Assembly (NCBI GenBank): GCA_012960155.1
Contig: DUBU01000039.1
Span: forward strand, 110,745-174,744
DNA length: 64,000 bases
Reading direction: 5' to 3'
Origin: Micavibrio sp.
GTDB lineage: Bacteria > Pseudomonadota > Alphaproteobacteria > Micavibrionales > Micavibrionaceae
The notes beneath the pieces were generated by a model. It was not told the origin of the DNA, made no database searches, and worked only from the letters and a program-made list of their open reading frames with translations. Both the position numbers and the translations under genes were made by a program. Shown here one piece after another: positions 46,842 to 54,332 of this stretch. The number at the start of each line of letters is the position of its first letter. Position 1 is the first letter of the stretch.

Positions 46842-47144
46842 ATGCAATTTATAATTATCGGCCGTGATGCTAATGACATTGATGCTTTGACGCGCCGTAC
46901 GGGCGCCAGAGATGCGCATCTTAAGAATATCGAAGATAATGCTGCCAATATGATAATGGGCGCAGCGACAGTCGATGACGAAGACAAGATGAACGGCTCT
47001 GTTATGTTTGTCGAGTTTCCGACGCGTGAAGATCTTGATAACTGGCTTGCCGCTGAGCCTTATATAACGGATAAGGTATGGGATGATGTGCAGGTAATTC
47101 CCTGTAAAATTCCGCCGTTTTTTTACAACAAAATAAAAAGCTAG
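46842..47144 (+). CDS. YciI-like protein
   Basis: 100 residues. Small ferredoxin-like alpha/beta protein: MQFIIIGRDAND, RTGARDAHLKNI, GSVMFVEFPTREDLDNWLAAEPYITDKVW and DDVQVIPCKI. This pattern (an R-x-x-H helix and GS--(V/I)-EF) fits the YCII/muconolactone-isomerase-like superfamily, some members of which are small hydrolases or peroxidases. It follows rocD by 14 bases, so an accessory role there is plausible but unproven. A terminator follows. Confidence 0.88.
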   Translation: MQFIIIGRDANDIDALTRRTGARDAHLKNIEDNAANMIMGAATVDDEDKMNGSVMFVEFPTREDLDNWLAAEPYITDKVWDDVQVIPCKIPPFFYNKIKS

Positions 47145-47168
47145 AACGTAATTCGTTTGCTAAAATAA

Positions 47169-47205
47169 AAACCTGAGTCCCCTCCCGGAATCTCAGGTTT
47201 AATTT
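47169..47205. terminator. bidirectional terminator between YciI-like gene and zapA
   Basis: AAACCTGAG (47169-47177) pairs with CTCAGGTTT (47192-47200), flanked by A-rich and T-rich tracts on both sides. It lies between convergent genes. Confidence 0.85.
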
Positions 47206-47232
47206 AGCGCAATAAATAATTGTTTTTATTGT

Positions 47233-47580
47233 CTAAGCGGCTTTCGCCAATCTTGAAGCAACACTTTCAATACGGCCCGCAAGATTTTCAATTGATTGAA
47301 CAATTGTACGTTCTTCTTCCGGCTTAAGGCCAGCATACACAGTTTGTGCAGGCATTTGGCCGCCATGTTGCATATTGTCACGTAATTCTTTGATTTGATC
47401 TGCAAGAACCAGAGCTGTCAGAACCAGCAAATGATTCTCGTTGCTAGCTGCACCTGCGCTTGAAATATCTTTTGCGCAGCTGTCTACATATTGACCAACT
47501 TCAATGACGCGGCCTTCTTGACCGTCATCACAAGCGATGCCGTAGTTTTTACCGTTAATGTTAAGATTAACTTCGGCCAT
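47233..47580 (-). CDS. zapA: cell division protein ZapA
   Basis: 115 residues. Begins MAEVNLNINGKNYGIACDDGQEGRVIEVGQYVDSCAKDI, the ZapA head domain. A helix follows (NHLLVLTALVLADQIKELRDN), then a C-terminal coiled coil. Bundles FtsZ filaments at the division site. The upstream DUF4164 gene stops 2 bases before its ATG, a standard alphaproteobacterial pair. The 6S RNA that usually follows is displaced by the rocD/YciI pair. Confidence 0.93.
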   Translation of the reverse strand: MAEVNLNINGKNYGIACDDGQEGRVIEVGQYVDSCAKDISSAGAASNENHLLVLTALVLADQIKELRDNMQHGGQMPAQTVYAGLKPEEERTIVQSIENLAGRIESVASRLAKAA

Positions 47581-47582
47581 GA

Positions 47583-47804
47583 TTATCCCTCTCTCAGAAC
47601 TGTTTCAACGCGTTCGATAGCAACATCCAGTTTCTTTGCGAGGAATGCAGGATCAATCTGCTGGGCACCGCCAAACAGATCATGCTGTGAAGACGCAATA
47701 TCTACTTTACGAGTAGTGACAGCGCGCTCTTGCTTTTCACAGGCTGTCTCAAGGTGTCCAAGAGATTGGTCCAGCTTAGTAAGGGCTTCTAAAATATTCG
47801 TCAT
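47583..47804 (-). CDS. DUF4164-like coiled-coil protein
   Basis: 73 residues, mostly heptad helical (LEALTKLDQSLGHLETACEK near the start, LDVAIERVETVLREG at the end) with an FGGAQQ break in the middle. Small coiled-coil proteins annotated DUF4164 sit directly before zapA in many alphaproteobacteria and may act with ZapA/FtsZ; no function is established. Assigned by position and coiled-coil pattern. Confidence 0.8.
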   Translation of the reverse strand: MTNILEALTKLDQSLGHLETACEKQERAVTTRKVDIASSQHDLFGGAQQIDPAFLAKKLDVAIERVETVLREG

Positions 47805-47845
47805 AAAAATCCTCCCGCGATCAAAAACGAATGCGAAGTTAGGGT

Positions 47846-47874
47846 TGATAGCAAATCAAACGCATTTTGGTCAA
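47846..47874 (-). promoter_or_regulatory. candidate promoter for DUF4164-zapA
   Basis: On the minus strand TTGACC (plus 47869-47874), a 17-base spacer and CTATCA (plus 47846-47851), about 40 bases before the gene start. Confidence 0.45.
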
Positions 47875-47965
47875 TACAACGGGGTGTAAATAACCGAGTT
47901 AATCACAGAAATATTTCAGGTAAATGGAACTAATTAGATTCTATATATAAATGCCCTAGTTTTTG

Positions 47966-47994
47966 TTGACCTGAACGGCTCGAAAAGGCATTGT
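47966..47994 (+). promoter_or_regulatory. candidate promoter for tkt
   Basis: TTGACC (47966-47971), a 17-base spacer and CATTGT (47989-47994), 38 bases before the tkt ATG. The -10 box is weak. Confidence 0.35.
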
Positions 47995-48031
47995 ACTGTG
48001 GATTTTCACTATATCTGCACAGGAAAGACAC

Positions 48032-50050
48032 ATGCAAAACGCAGCCGTTAAAAAAGACAACGCACAAATCGCCAAAATTGATTACAAGAACATGGCAAAT
48101 GCCATTCGCGCCCTATCTATGGATGCCGTGGAAAAAGCTAACTCAGGTCACCCCGGTATGCCTATGGGTATGGCCGATGTGGCGACTGTGCTATTCAGCA
48201 AATACCTGAAATTTGATCCGCGTAACCCTTTGTGGCCTGATCGCGATCGTTTCATTCTATCTGCTGGTCACGGCTCAATGCTGCAATACAGCCTTTTGTA
48301 TTTAACAGGCTACGAGAAAATGACACTGGACGAGATCAAGAATTTCCGCCAGTTGCATAGCATGACACCAGGTCACCCTGAAGTGATGCCGGAAGTTGGT
48401 ATCGAAACTACGACAGGCCCTCTTGGCCAAGGTATATCGACAGCCGTTGGTTTTGCGCTTGCAGAAAGTATTATGCACGCTCGCTTTGGTGACCTCACAG
48501 ATCACTACACATATGTGATTGCCAGTGACGGCGACCTGATGGAAGGTATCAGTCACGAAGCCTGTGCATTTGCGGGTCACTTGAAATTAGGCAAGCTGAT
48601 CGTTCTGTATGATGATAACGGTATCTCAATTGACGGCCCTACATCCCTGTCATACTCAGACAACGTGCCAATGCGCTTCGAAGCCTATGGCTGGGACGTC
48701 CAAACTGTTGACGGTCATGATACTAAAGCAATTGATCAGGCAATCGATAAGGCGCGTATGAGTGACAAGCCGAGCATTATCTGCTGTAAAACTCATATTG
48801 GTTACGGCGCGCCCACGAAGCAGGATAAGTCTTCTTCACACGGCTCACCACTGGGTGCTGAAGAAATTAAAGGCACACGTGAAAATCTTGATTGGCCACA
48901 CGAACCATTCGAAATTCCTGACGAAGTTCTGGCTGCGTGGCGTATGGTTGGCGAGCGTAACCAAAGCGAATTTGAAGAGTGGCAGAACGTATTGTCACAA
49001 AACCGCTACCGTTCAGAATACGAAAAAGTTCTGGAAGGTGATGTCAGCGATGTTGTCGGTCCGTTGGTGCGCGAAATGAAAGCATCATTTGCAGAGGAAA
49101 AGCCAAAGCTGGCAACACGTCAGTCTTCAGGTAAAGTGCTGGAAATTCTTGTTCCTGCACTGCCGTTCCTGATCGGTGGTTCTGCTGACCTTACAGGTTC
49201 TAACAACACACAAATCAAAGGTCCTGAAATCATCAACAAAAACGATTTCAGCGGTCAGTACATTTACTACGGTGTGCGTGAACACGGTATGGCCGCTGTG
49301 ATGAATGGTATGGCTCTGCACAAAGGCCCTATTCCTTACTCAGGTACATTCTTACAGTTCAGCGATTATAGCCGCCCTGCCCTGCGTTTGGCCGCTCTGA
49401 TGAAACAGCGCGTAATTCACGTTATGACACACGACTCTATCGGTCTGGGTGAAGATGGCCCAACGCACCAGCCTGTCGAACACTTGGCTGCCCTGCGCGC
49501 TATTCCAAACCTGTACACATTACGTCCTGCGGATGCGATTGAAACAGCCGAGTGCTGGGAAATTGCTCTGACGAAAATGGACGCGCCTTCAGTACTGGCA
49601 CTGACTCGTCAAGGCTTGCCAACAGTGCGCGCGGCTGATGAAGAAAATATGAGTGCTAAAGGTGCCTACATCCTGTCACACAGTGATGGTGAACCTGACG
49701 TAACGATCTTCGCTTCTGGTTCGGAAGTTGAGATTGCTCTGGCTACAAAAGAACAGTTGGTAAAAGACAAGCTGAATGTTCGCGTTGTGTCTGTACCTTG
49801 TATGGATCTGTTCTTTGAGCAAGACGCAGAATACATCGAAAGTCTGACTTGCAACGATTCAGTGAAAATTGCGATCGAAGCTGCTGTTCGTCAGGGCTGG
49901 GATCGTATCATCGGTGCTCACGGCTTGTTTGTTGGCATGCAAGGCTTCGGTGACTCTGCCCCTGCCAATGTCTTGTACAAGCACTTCGGCATTACTGCGG
50001 ACGATGCAGCTAAAGCTGTGCGCGAACGTATTAAAAACAAGAAGAAATAA
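48032..50050 (+). CDS. tkt: transketolase
   Basis: 672 residues. Thiamine-diphosphate enzyme of the pentose phosphate pathway that moves two-carbon ketol units. N-terminal SGHPGMPMGMAD, TPGHPEV and TTGPLGQG are typical. The TPP/Mg2+ motif is near 165-200 (SDGDLMEGISHEA...YDDNGISIDG). The pyrimidine-domain stretch YYGVREHGMAAVMNG and SIGLGEDGPTHQPVEHLA follow. The C-terminal domain has LALTRQGLPT and FASGSEVEIAL. AGGAAAG precedes the ATG. It is next to DUF4164-zapA, a conserved neighbourhood in alphaproteobacteria. Confidence 0.98.
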   Translation: MQNAAVKKDNAQIAKIDYKNMANAIRALSMDAVEKANSGHPGMPMGMADVATVLFSKYLKFDPRNPLWPDRDRFILSAGHGSMLQYSLLYLTGYEKMTLDEIKNFRQLHSMTPGHPEVMPEVGIETTTGPLGQGISTAVGFALAESIMHARFGDLTDHYTYVIASDGDLMEGISHEACAFAGHLKLGKLIVLYDDNGISIDGPTSLSYSDNVPMRFEAYGWDVQTVDGHDTKAIDQAIDKARMSDKPSIICCKTHIGYGAPTKQDKSSSHGSPLGAEEIKGTRENLDWPHEPFEIPDEVLAAWRMVGERNQSEFEEWQNVLSQNRYRSEYEKVLEGDVSDVVGPLVREMKASFAEEKPKLATRQSSGKVLEILVPALPFLIGGSADLTGSNNTQIKGPEIINKNDFSGQYIYYGVREHGMAAVMNGMALHKGPIPYSGTFLQFSDYSRPALRLAALMKQRVIHVMTHDSIGLGEDGPTHQPVEHLAALRAIPNLYTLRPADAIETAECWEIALTKMDAPSVLALTRQGLPTVRAADEENMSAKGAYILSHSDGEPDVTIFASGSEVEIALATKEQLVKDKLNVRVVSVPCMDLFFEQDAEYIESLTCNDSVKIAIEAAVRQGWDRIIGAHGLFVGMQGFGDSAPANVLYKHFGITADDAAKAVRERIKNKKK

Positions 50051-50110
50051 TCTAGATTTTATTGTGCAAGAGTGCTAACAATAGCGCTCTTCACTCTAAA
50101 TTACATCGTT

Positions 50111-50184
50111 GGCGCGGTGGCAGAGTGGCTATGCAGCGGATTGCAAATCCGTGTACACCGGTTCGACTCCGGTCCGTGCCTCCA
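50111..50184 (+). tRNA. tRNA-Cys (GCA)
   Basis: 74-base cloverleaf. The acceptor stem GGCGCGG pairs with CCGTGCC (one G-U), the anticodon loop TTGCAAA gives GCA, and the T loop is TTCGACT. Discriminator T73 and encoded CCA fit cysteine identity. It lies 60 bases after tkt, following a weak hairpin near 50069-50091. Confidence 0.97.
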
Positions 50185-50294
50185 TTTATTCTCTTACAAA
50201 ATTGTTAGTTCATATAACTTCTTGACCTCGCATATTTCGAGGTTTACCGTCTTTGAATAAAAATAAAAAAATGTTCATAGTCGGGAGGTTATCT

Positions 50295-52118
50295 ATGAAA
50301 CGTTACTTTACACGCCTAGCAACAGGCGTCATGGCCGCATCTATTGTCTCTACTGCTGCATTGGCACAAGATACAGATGCACAAACACAGATTATTACAG
50401 ACAGCACGCCTATTGTAATAGATAACGCCGCATCGCAAGCGCTGAGTGATGCATGTCTATTCTACCGTAACTTGCTTGGTGTTATTGACCAAAGACATTT
50501 TGACGGCCCGACTACGACATCACATGAAGATATGGCCTATGCAGCTTTGCAAAATATGCTGTCCGATACATATGCTGAGCACTTCTTTGATACAACAACG
50601 CGCACATTTGATGAGAGCGTGATCACTTATAACAATGCCGACGAAACAGACATTGATACTCTGACACTTGGCAACGCAATTCTGGATATTGAAAGACCTG
50701 CTGCTGGTTCATTGTCGTCTTACGAAGACCAATGCCATTACATGCAGAACGCAGCAGTCACAATTAGTGGCGCGGTCGGTACTGAAATTTTTTCGCTTTA
50801 TGAATCTGCAGTGAATGGCGCCATTCATGAATCCCGCGATCCTCACACAAGCTACTTGCCGCCTGTTGACACTCAGGCTATGCGGACATCGACAAATGGT
50901 AGCTTCGGCGGTTTGGGCGTTGAAGTATCAAAAAGCCCGGAAGGCGTTTTGATTAACACGCCTATGGAAGGCACACCTGCAGAAGAAGCAGGTTTACAAG
51001 CCGGTGACATTATTATCAGTGCTGACGGACAACCACTGCAAGCCCTTACGCTAGAAGAAGCTGTAGACCTTATGCGCGGCCCCGTGGGGTCTGATATCAC
51101 TGTGACTATTCAGCGCGGGGATGATGAGCCGTTTGATGTAACGATTACCCGTGGCACTATCCGCATGACGGCAGCTGATGTTGAAGCACTAGAAACAGCG
51201 CCGACAATCATGCATGTCGATGTAGAAACATTTAACAGGCAAACAATCGCAAACATTATAGATGGCTTCAATGATGTATACGGTTATGCCCGTACTGCTG
51301 GTGAACCCATTGCCTCGCTAATTCTTGATTTTCGCAATAACCCTGGTGGACTGCTAACACAGGCTGAGCGTATCTCGGACCTTTTTGTGAGTGCCATAGA
51401 CCCGTCAAATCCAGGTCCACTCGTGGCGACAGGTAAAGACGCTACTCAGGGCATTGTGTTCGAGGATAGCTTTACTGGCCCTCAAGCTATCTTGGATAAT
51501 CTGGATATCGTAATCCTGACAAATCGTGGGTCAGCATCGGCATCGGAAATTGTCGCAGGTACCATGCAGGATGCAGGATTTGAGGTTATTGGTAACAGAA
51601 CCTTTGGCAAAGGATCCGTACAGACTGTTATGTCTGTAACACGTTCAGGCTCACTTCCATGGATACTTGATAGAACGCCATATGGCTCTGTTAAAATTAC
51701 GACAGAAGCCTTCTTCCCTGGCCGCTCAGGATTGAGTAATCAAGGCAGCGGGATTATTCCGAATGTTGATGTTCAATATAATGACATCCGTGATGAATTT
51801 GATCGTGACGGTATGCGTGAAGAAGATTTGCCTAATACTCTCCACGTGGGCCCCTTAAGTCGTGCAGGACAAACCTCAGACTTCATCTGCTCATTAAAAG
51901 CTGAATTTACAGGCGCACTGGATGATCAGCAAATGGCGTTGATTCCGGATGAGTATGAGGCAACATTGCGCATTAGAAATGAACAGACAGACCAAATCGA
52001 AAACCAAACGTTCTTTGATATTGATCTGCATTGTGCGGTAATGCGTTTGCAGGGTGTAGATGATACACAATATGCGACAATTACGCCTACGAATCCTACT
52101 CCTAATCCGCATCCTTAA
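50295..52118 (+). CDS. second S41 (C-terminal processing) protease
   Basis: 607 residues from the ATG at 50295, which has GGGAGG upstream; the frame opens earlier at 50253 without a ribosome site. The signal peptide YFTRLATGVMAASIVSTAALAQ ends near 25. A PDZ domain at about 205-290 (GGLGVEVSKSPEGVLINTPMEGTPAEEAGLQ) is followed by the S41 core, with dyad S415 (GSASASE) and K439 (TFGKGSVQ), 24 apart rather than the more usual 25. The N-terminal 180 residues before the PDZ are larger than in CtpA at 31732, and the C-terminal 90 residues are distinct. Presumably periplasmic. A paralogue, not a duplicate, of CtpA. Confidence 0.94.
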   Translation: MKRYFTRLATGVMAASIVSTAALAQDTDAQTQIITDSTPIVIDNAASQALSDACLFYRNLLGVIDQRHFDGPTTTSHEDMAYAALQNMLSDTYAEHFFDTTTRTFDESVITYNNADETDIDTLTLGNAILDIERPAAGSLSSYEDQCHYMQNAAVTISGAVGTEIFSLYESAVNGAIHESRDPHTSYLPPVDTQAMRTSTNGSFGGLGVEVSKSPEGVLINTPMEGTPAEEAGLQAGDIIISADGQPLQALTLEEAVDLMRGPVGSDITVTIQRGDDEPFDVTITRGTIRMTAADVEALETAPTIMHVDVETFNRQTIANIIDGFNDVYGYARTAGEPIASLILDFRNNPGGLLTQAERISDLFVSAIDPSNPGPLVATGKDATQGIVFEDSFTGPQAILDNLDIVILTNRGSASASEIVAGTMQDAGFEVIGNRTFGKGSVQTVMSVTRSGSLPWILDRTPYGSVKITTEAFFPGRSGLSNQGSGIIPNVDVQYNDIRDEFDRDGMREEDLPNTLHVGPLSRAGQTSDFICSLKAEFTGALDDQQMALIPDEYEATLRIRNEQTDQIENQTFFDIDLHCAVMRLQGVDDTQYATITPTNPTPNPHP

Positions 52119-52136
52119 ACATCGGGTCTGTATTTC

Positions 52137-52177
52137 TTGACGTAATGCAGCATACGGCGCTATATAACGCCGTATGC
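52137..52177 (+). promoter_or_regulatory. metA promoter with inverted repeat over -10 box and start codon
   Basis: TTGACG (52137-52142), an 18-base spacer and TATATA (52161-52166). Arms GCATACGGCG (52150-52159) and CGCCGTATGC (52168-52177) form a perfect 10-bp inverted repeat with an 8-base centre that contains the -10 box; the right arm includes the ATG at 52174. There is no Shine-Dalgarno, and the expected transcription start falls at or next to the ATG. Confidence 0.65.
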
Positions 52178-53100
52178 CGATTAGAGTCCCTGATAATCTG
52201 CCCGCAAGAGCAGTCCTTGAAAAAGAGCGTGTAAGTCTGATTAGTGAAACCCGTGCGGTGACACAGGATATCAGGCCACTGAAAGTGCTTCTGCTAAATC
52301 TTATGCCGGATAAAATCAGCACAGAAACGCAGTTGCTTCGTGCTCTAGGCACGACACCTCTACAAGTTGATCCTGTATTCATCCGAACGGCTAGCTATAA
52401 AGGATCTAACACCCCTACCGATCATTTGGATGCGTTCTATAAAACATGGGAAGATGTAAAGCATCAACGTTTTGACGCCCTGATCGTTACGGGCGCGCCA
52501 GTAGAACAAATGGCATTCGAAAACGTGCTCTATTGGTCTGAGTTACAGGAAATATTTGATTGGTCACGTACCAATGTATATAGCAGTTTCTTTATATGCT
52601 GGGGCGCACAGGCCGCGCTTTATCATTTCCACGGAGTAAATAAACAGGATGCTGACTCAAAACATTTTGGCATATACCCGCACTCGATCAACGATCTATA
52701 CGATCCTCTTGTTGCAGGATTTGATGATATCTCTCATATCCCTGTTTCTCGTCACACAGAAATTTTCAAAGCTGATGTGGAAGATAAAACCAACCTCAAA
52801 ATCCACCTTGATTCTGATGTAACCGGTGTTTGTCTGCTTAGTGATAAAGAAAAACGCCAAGTTTACATGTTCAATCATCTGGAATATGACGCAGAGACGC
52901 TAAAAAATGAATATATGCGTGACGTGAATCAAGGTCTGGAAATTGATGTGCCGCATAACTATTTCCCCGACGATAACCCGCAGAATAAGCCGCCCGTGAC
53001 ATGGCGCGCCCACCGCACGATGCTTTTTAGCAACTGGCTGAATCTGGTGTATCAAGGTACGCCTTATAATTTGGAAGAATTATCCGAAATTTCTATTTGA
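52174..53100 (+). CDS. metA: homoserine O-acyltransferase MetA (probably acetyl-CoA specific)
   Basis: 308 residues, the E. coli MetA length. Acylates homoserine in methionine synthesis. Begins MPIRVPDNLPARAVLEKE and has PLKVLLLNLMPDKISTETQLLRALG. The nucleophile is C142 in FICWGAQAA. Residue 111 is Glu (TGAPVEQMAF). In this family Glu111 marks acetyl-CoA enzymes and Gly111 succinyl-CoA enzymes, so O-acetylhomoserine is the predicted product despite the traditional name. The catalytic His (HSIND or PVSRHTE region) and Glu (FNHLEYD) are visible. The transcript may be leaderless, see the upstream inverted repeat. No SAM-II riboswitch fits in the 55-base gap. Confidence 0.95.
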   Translation: MPIRVPDNLPARAVLEKERVSLISETRAVTQDIRPLKVLLLNLMPDKISTETQLLRALGTTPLQVDPVFIRTASYKGSNTPTDHLDAFYKTWEDVKHQRFDALIVTGAPVEQMAFENVLYWSELQEIFDWSRTNVYSSFFICWGAQAALYHFHGVNKQDADSKHFGIYPHSINDLYDPLVAGFDDISHIPVSRHTEIFKADVEDKTNLKIHLDSDVTGVCLLSDKEKRQVYMFNHLEYDAETLKNEYMRDVNQGLEIDVPHNYFPDDNPQNKPPVTWRAHRTMLFSNWLNLVYQGTPYNLEELSEISI

Positions 53101-53125
53101 CAATTTATCTTGAAAACGGCATAAA
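53097..53125 (+). promoter_or_regulatory. candidate promoter for tRNA-Asn
   Basis: TTGACA (53097-53102, overlapping the metA stop), a 17-base spacer and CATAAA (53120-53125), 10 bases before the mature tRNA 5' end. Confidence 0.5.
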
Positions 53126-53135
53126 AAGGCCTCGT

Positions 53136-53210
53136 TCCTCGGTAGCTCAGCGGTAGAGCAATCGACTGTTAATCGATCGGTCGCTGGTTCGAATCCGGCC
53201 CGGGGAGCCA
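53136..53210 (+). tRNA. tRNA-Asn (GTT)
   Basis: 75-base cloverleaf. Acceptor TCCTCGG pairs with CCGGGGA (one G-U pair). D arm GCTC/GAGC; anticodon stem ATCGA/TCGAT with loop CTGTTAA giving GTT; T arm GCTGG/CCGGC with loop TTCGAAT. Discriminator G and encoded CCA. Confidence 0.97.
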
Positions 53211-53239
53211 TCTCTTCTTTTTCCAAAATATTGAAGATA

Positions 53240-53272
53240 TGTAGCAGCACTTCTAACGAAGTGCTTTCTACA
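53240..53272 (+). terminator. terminator after tRNA-Asn
   Basis: AGCACTTC (53246-53253) pairs with GAAGTGCT (53258-53265) around TAAC. An outer TGTAG/CTACA stem extends it, and a T-rich stretch follows. Confidence 0.65.
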
Positions 53273-53344
53273 TTTTGGGTGTTCGTAAGATCTTAATGAC
53301 ATGCTACCCTCACTCAGGTTTTCAACCGACAACAGGAGCAACAA

Positions 53345-54250
53345 ATGTCATCATCTCAAATTTCCGAGCTAAACAATCAGCGCCCAATACCGCAGGAGGC
53401 TTTTGATTGGTATGATGAATATGCACATGGTTTGATCGATCGCAGAACCTTTATGACGCGCCTTGCAGGCTTAGCTGCGTTAGGCTTTAGTATGAATATG
53501 CTGGTCGGCGCTCTTATGCCTAATTACGCATTCGCTGAGCAAGTGTCATTTAATGATCCTGAAATCAAAGCTAATTACATTAAGTACCAGTCGCCAAAGG
53601 GGCATGGTGAATGCCAAGGTTATATTGTCGTGCCAGCTAATGTTGAAAAGGCTCCCGCCGTACTGGTTATTCATGAAAACCGTGGCTTAAACCCATATAT
53701 AAAAGACGTGGCGAGAAGATTGGCGAAAGCAGGATTTCTAGCGTTTGCTCCAGATGCCTTGTACCCCATCGGAGGCTACCCTGGAAATGACGATGAGGGG
53801 CGCGCAATGCAAGCCAGCATGGACAAAGCTAAAATTGAAGAAGATTTCATTGCCGCAGCTGAACTCATTAAAAATCATGACCACAGCACAGGTAAACTCG
53901 GCGCCGTAGGGTTTTGCTTTGGCGGTTACATCACGAATATGCTGGCAGCGACGATGCCTGATCAGCTAGATGCTGCTGTCCCCTTTTACGGCACTCCATC
54001 GGCTGAGGACCTTCGCCACAATGTGAAGGGCCCTATTCTACTGCAATTCGCCGAACTGGATGAGCGCGTCAACGCGACATGGCCTGATTATGAAGCGCAG
54101 TTAAAAGAAAACGGCGCAGATTATCAGGCGTATATCTATAAAGACGCCAATCATGGTTTCCACAACGATTCCACCAGCCGTTATGATCCTGAAGATGCAG
54201 AATTGGCATGGACCAGAACGATAGATTTCTTCTATAAGCACTTAAAATAA
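53345..54250 (+). CDS. dienelactone hydrolase family protein, probably exported
   Basis: 301 residues. The N-terminal 65 residues carry IDRRTFMTRLAGLAALGFSMNMLVGALMPNYAFA, a Tat-like signal with a single-helix hydrophobic part and a lead of 30 residues. The alpha/beta hydrolase domain has the dienelactone hydrolase triad C191 (GFCFGGY), D239 (ELDERVN) and H270 (NHGFHN). The substrate of this clade (YghX-like) is not known. AGGAG precedes the ATG. It stands alone between tRNA-Asn and a glycoside hydrolase. Confidence 0.94.
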   Translation: MSSSQISELNNQRPIPQEAFDWYDEYAHGLIDRRTFMTRLAGLAALGFSMNMLVGALMPNYAFAEQVSFNDPEIKANYIKYQSPKGHGECQGYIVVPANVEKAPAVLVIHENRGLNPYIKDVARRLAKAGFLAFAPDALYPIGGYPGNDDEGRAMQASMDKAKIEEDFIAAAELIKNHDHSTGKLGAVGFCFGGYITNMLAATMPDQLDAAVPFYGTPSAEDLRHNVKGPILLQFAELDERVNATWPDYEAQLKENGADYQAYIYKDANHGFHNDSTSRYDPEDAELAWTRTIDFFYKHLK

Positions 54251-54332
54251 GTGCGCTGAGTATTTTGCAGAGCAGCACAACTTATCACGCGCTTCGCTAT
54301 AAGATATATGCGAATCCTGTAATATAGGTGGG

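Noticed and set aside
50072-50260. 62-codon plus-strand frame over tRNA-Cys
   Set aside because: It covers the tRNA gene and has no family features.
52119-52173. SAM-II riboswitch upstream of metA
   Set aside because: Only 55 bases are available, no conserved SAM-II core is seen, and the region is accounted for by a promoter and inverted repeat.
53147-53344. 65-codon minus-strand frame ending GRIRTSDRSINSRLLYR
   Set aside because: It is antisense to tRNA-Asn; this string is a well-known artefact of reading a tRNA backwards.
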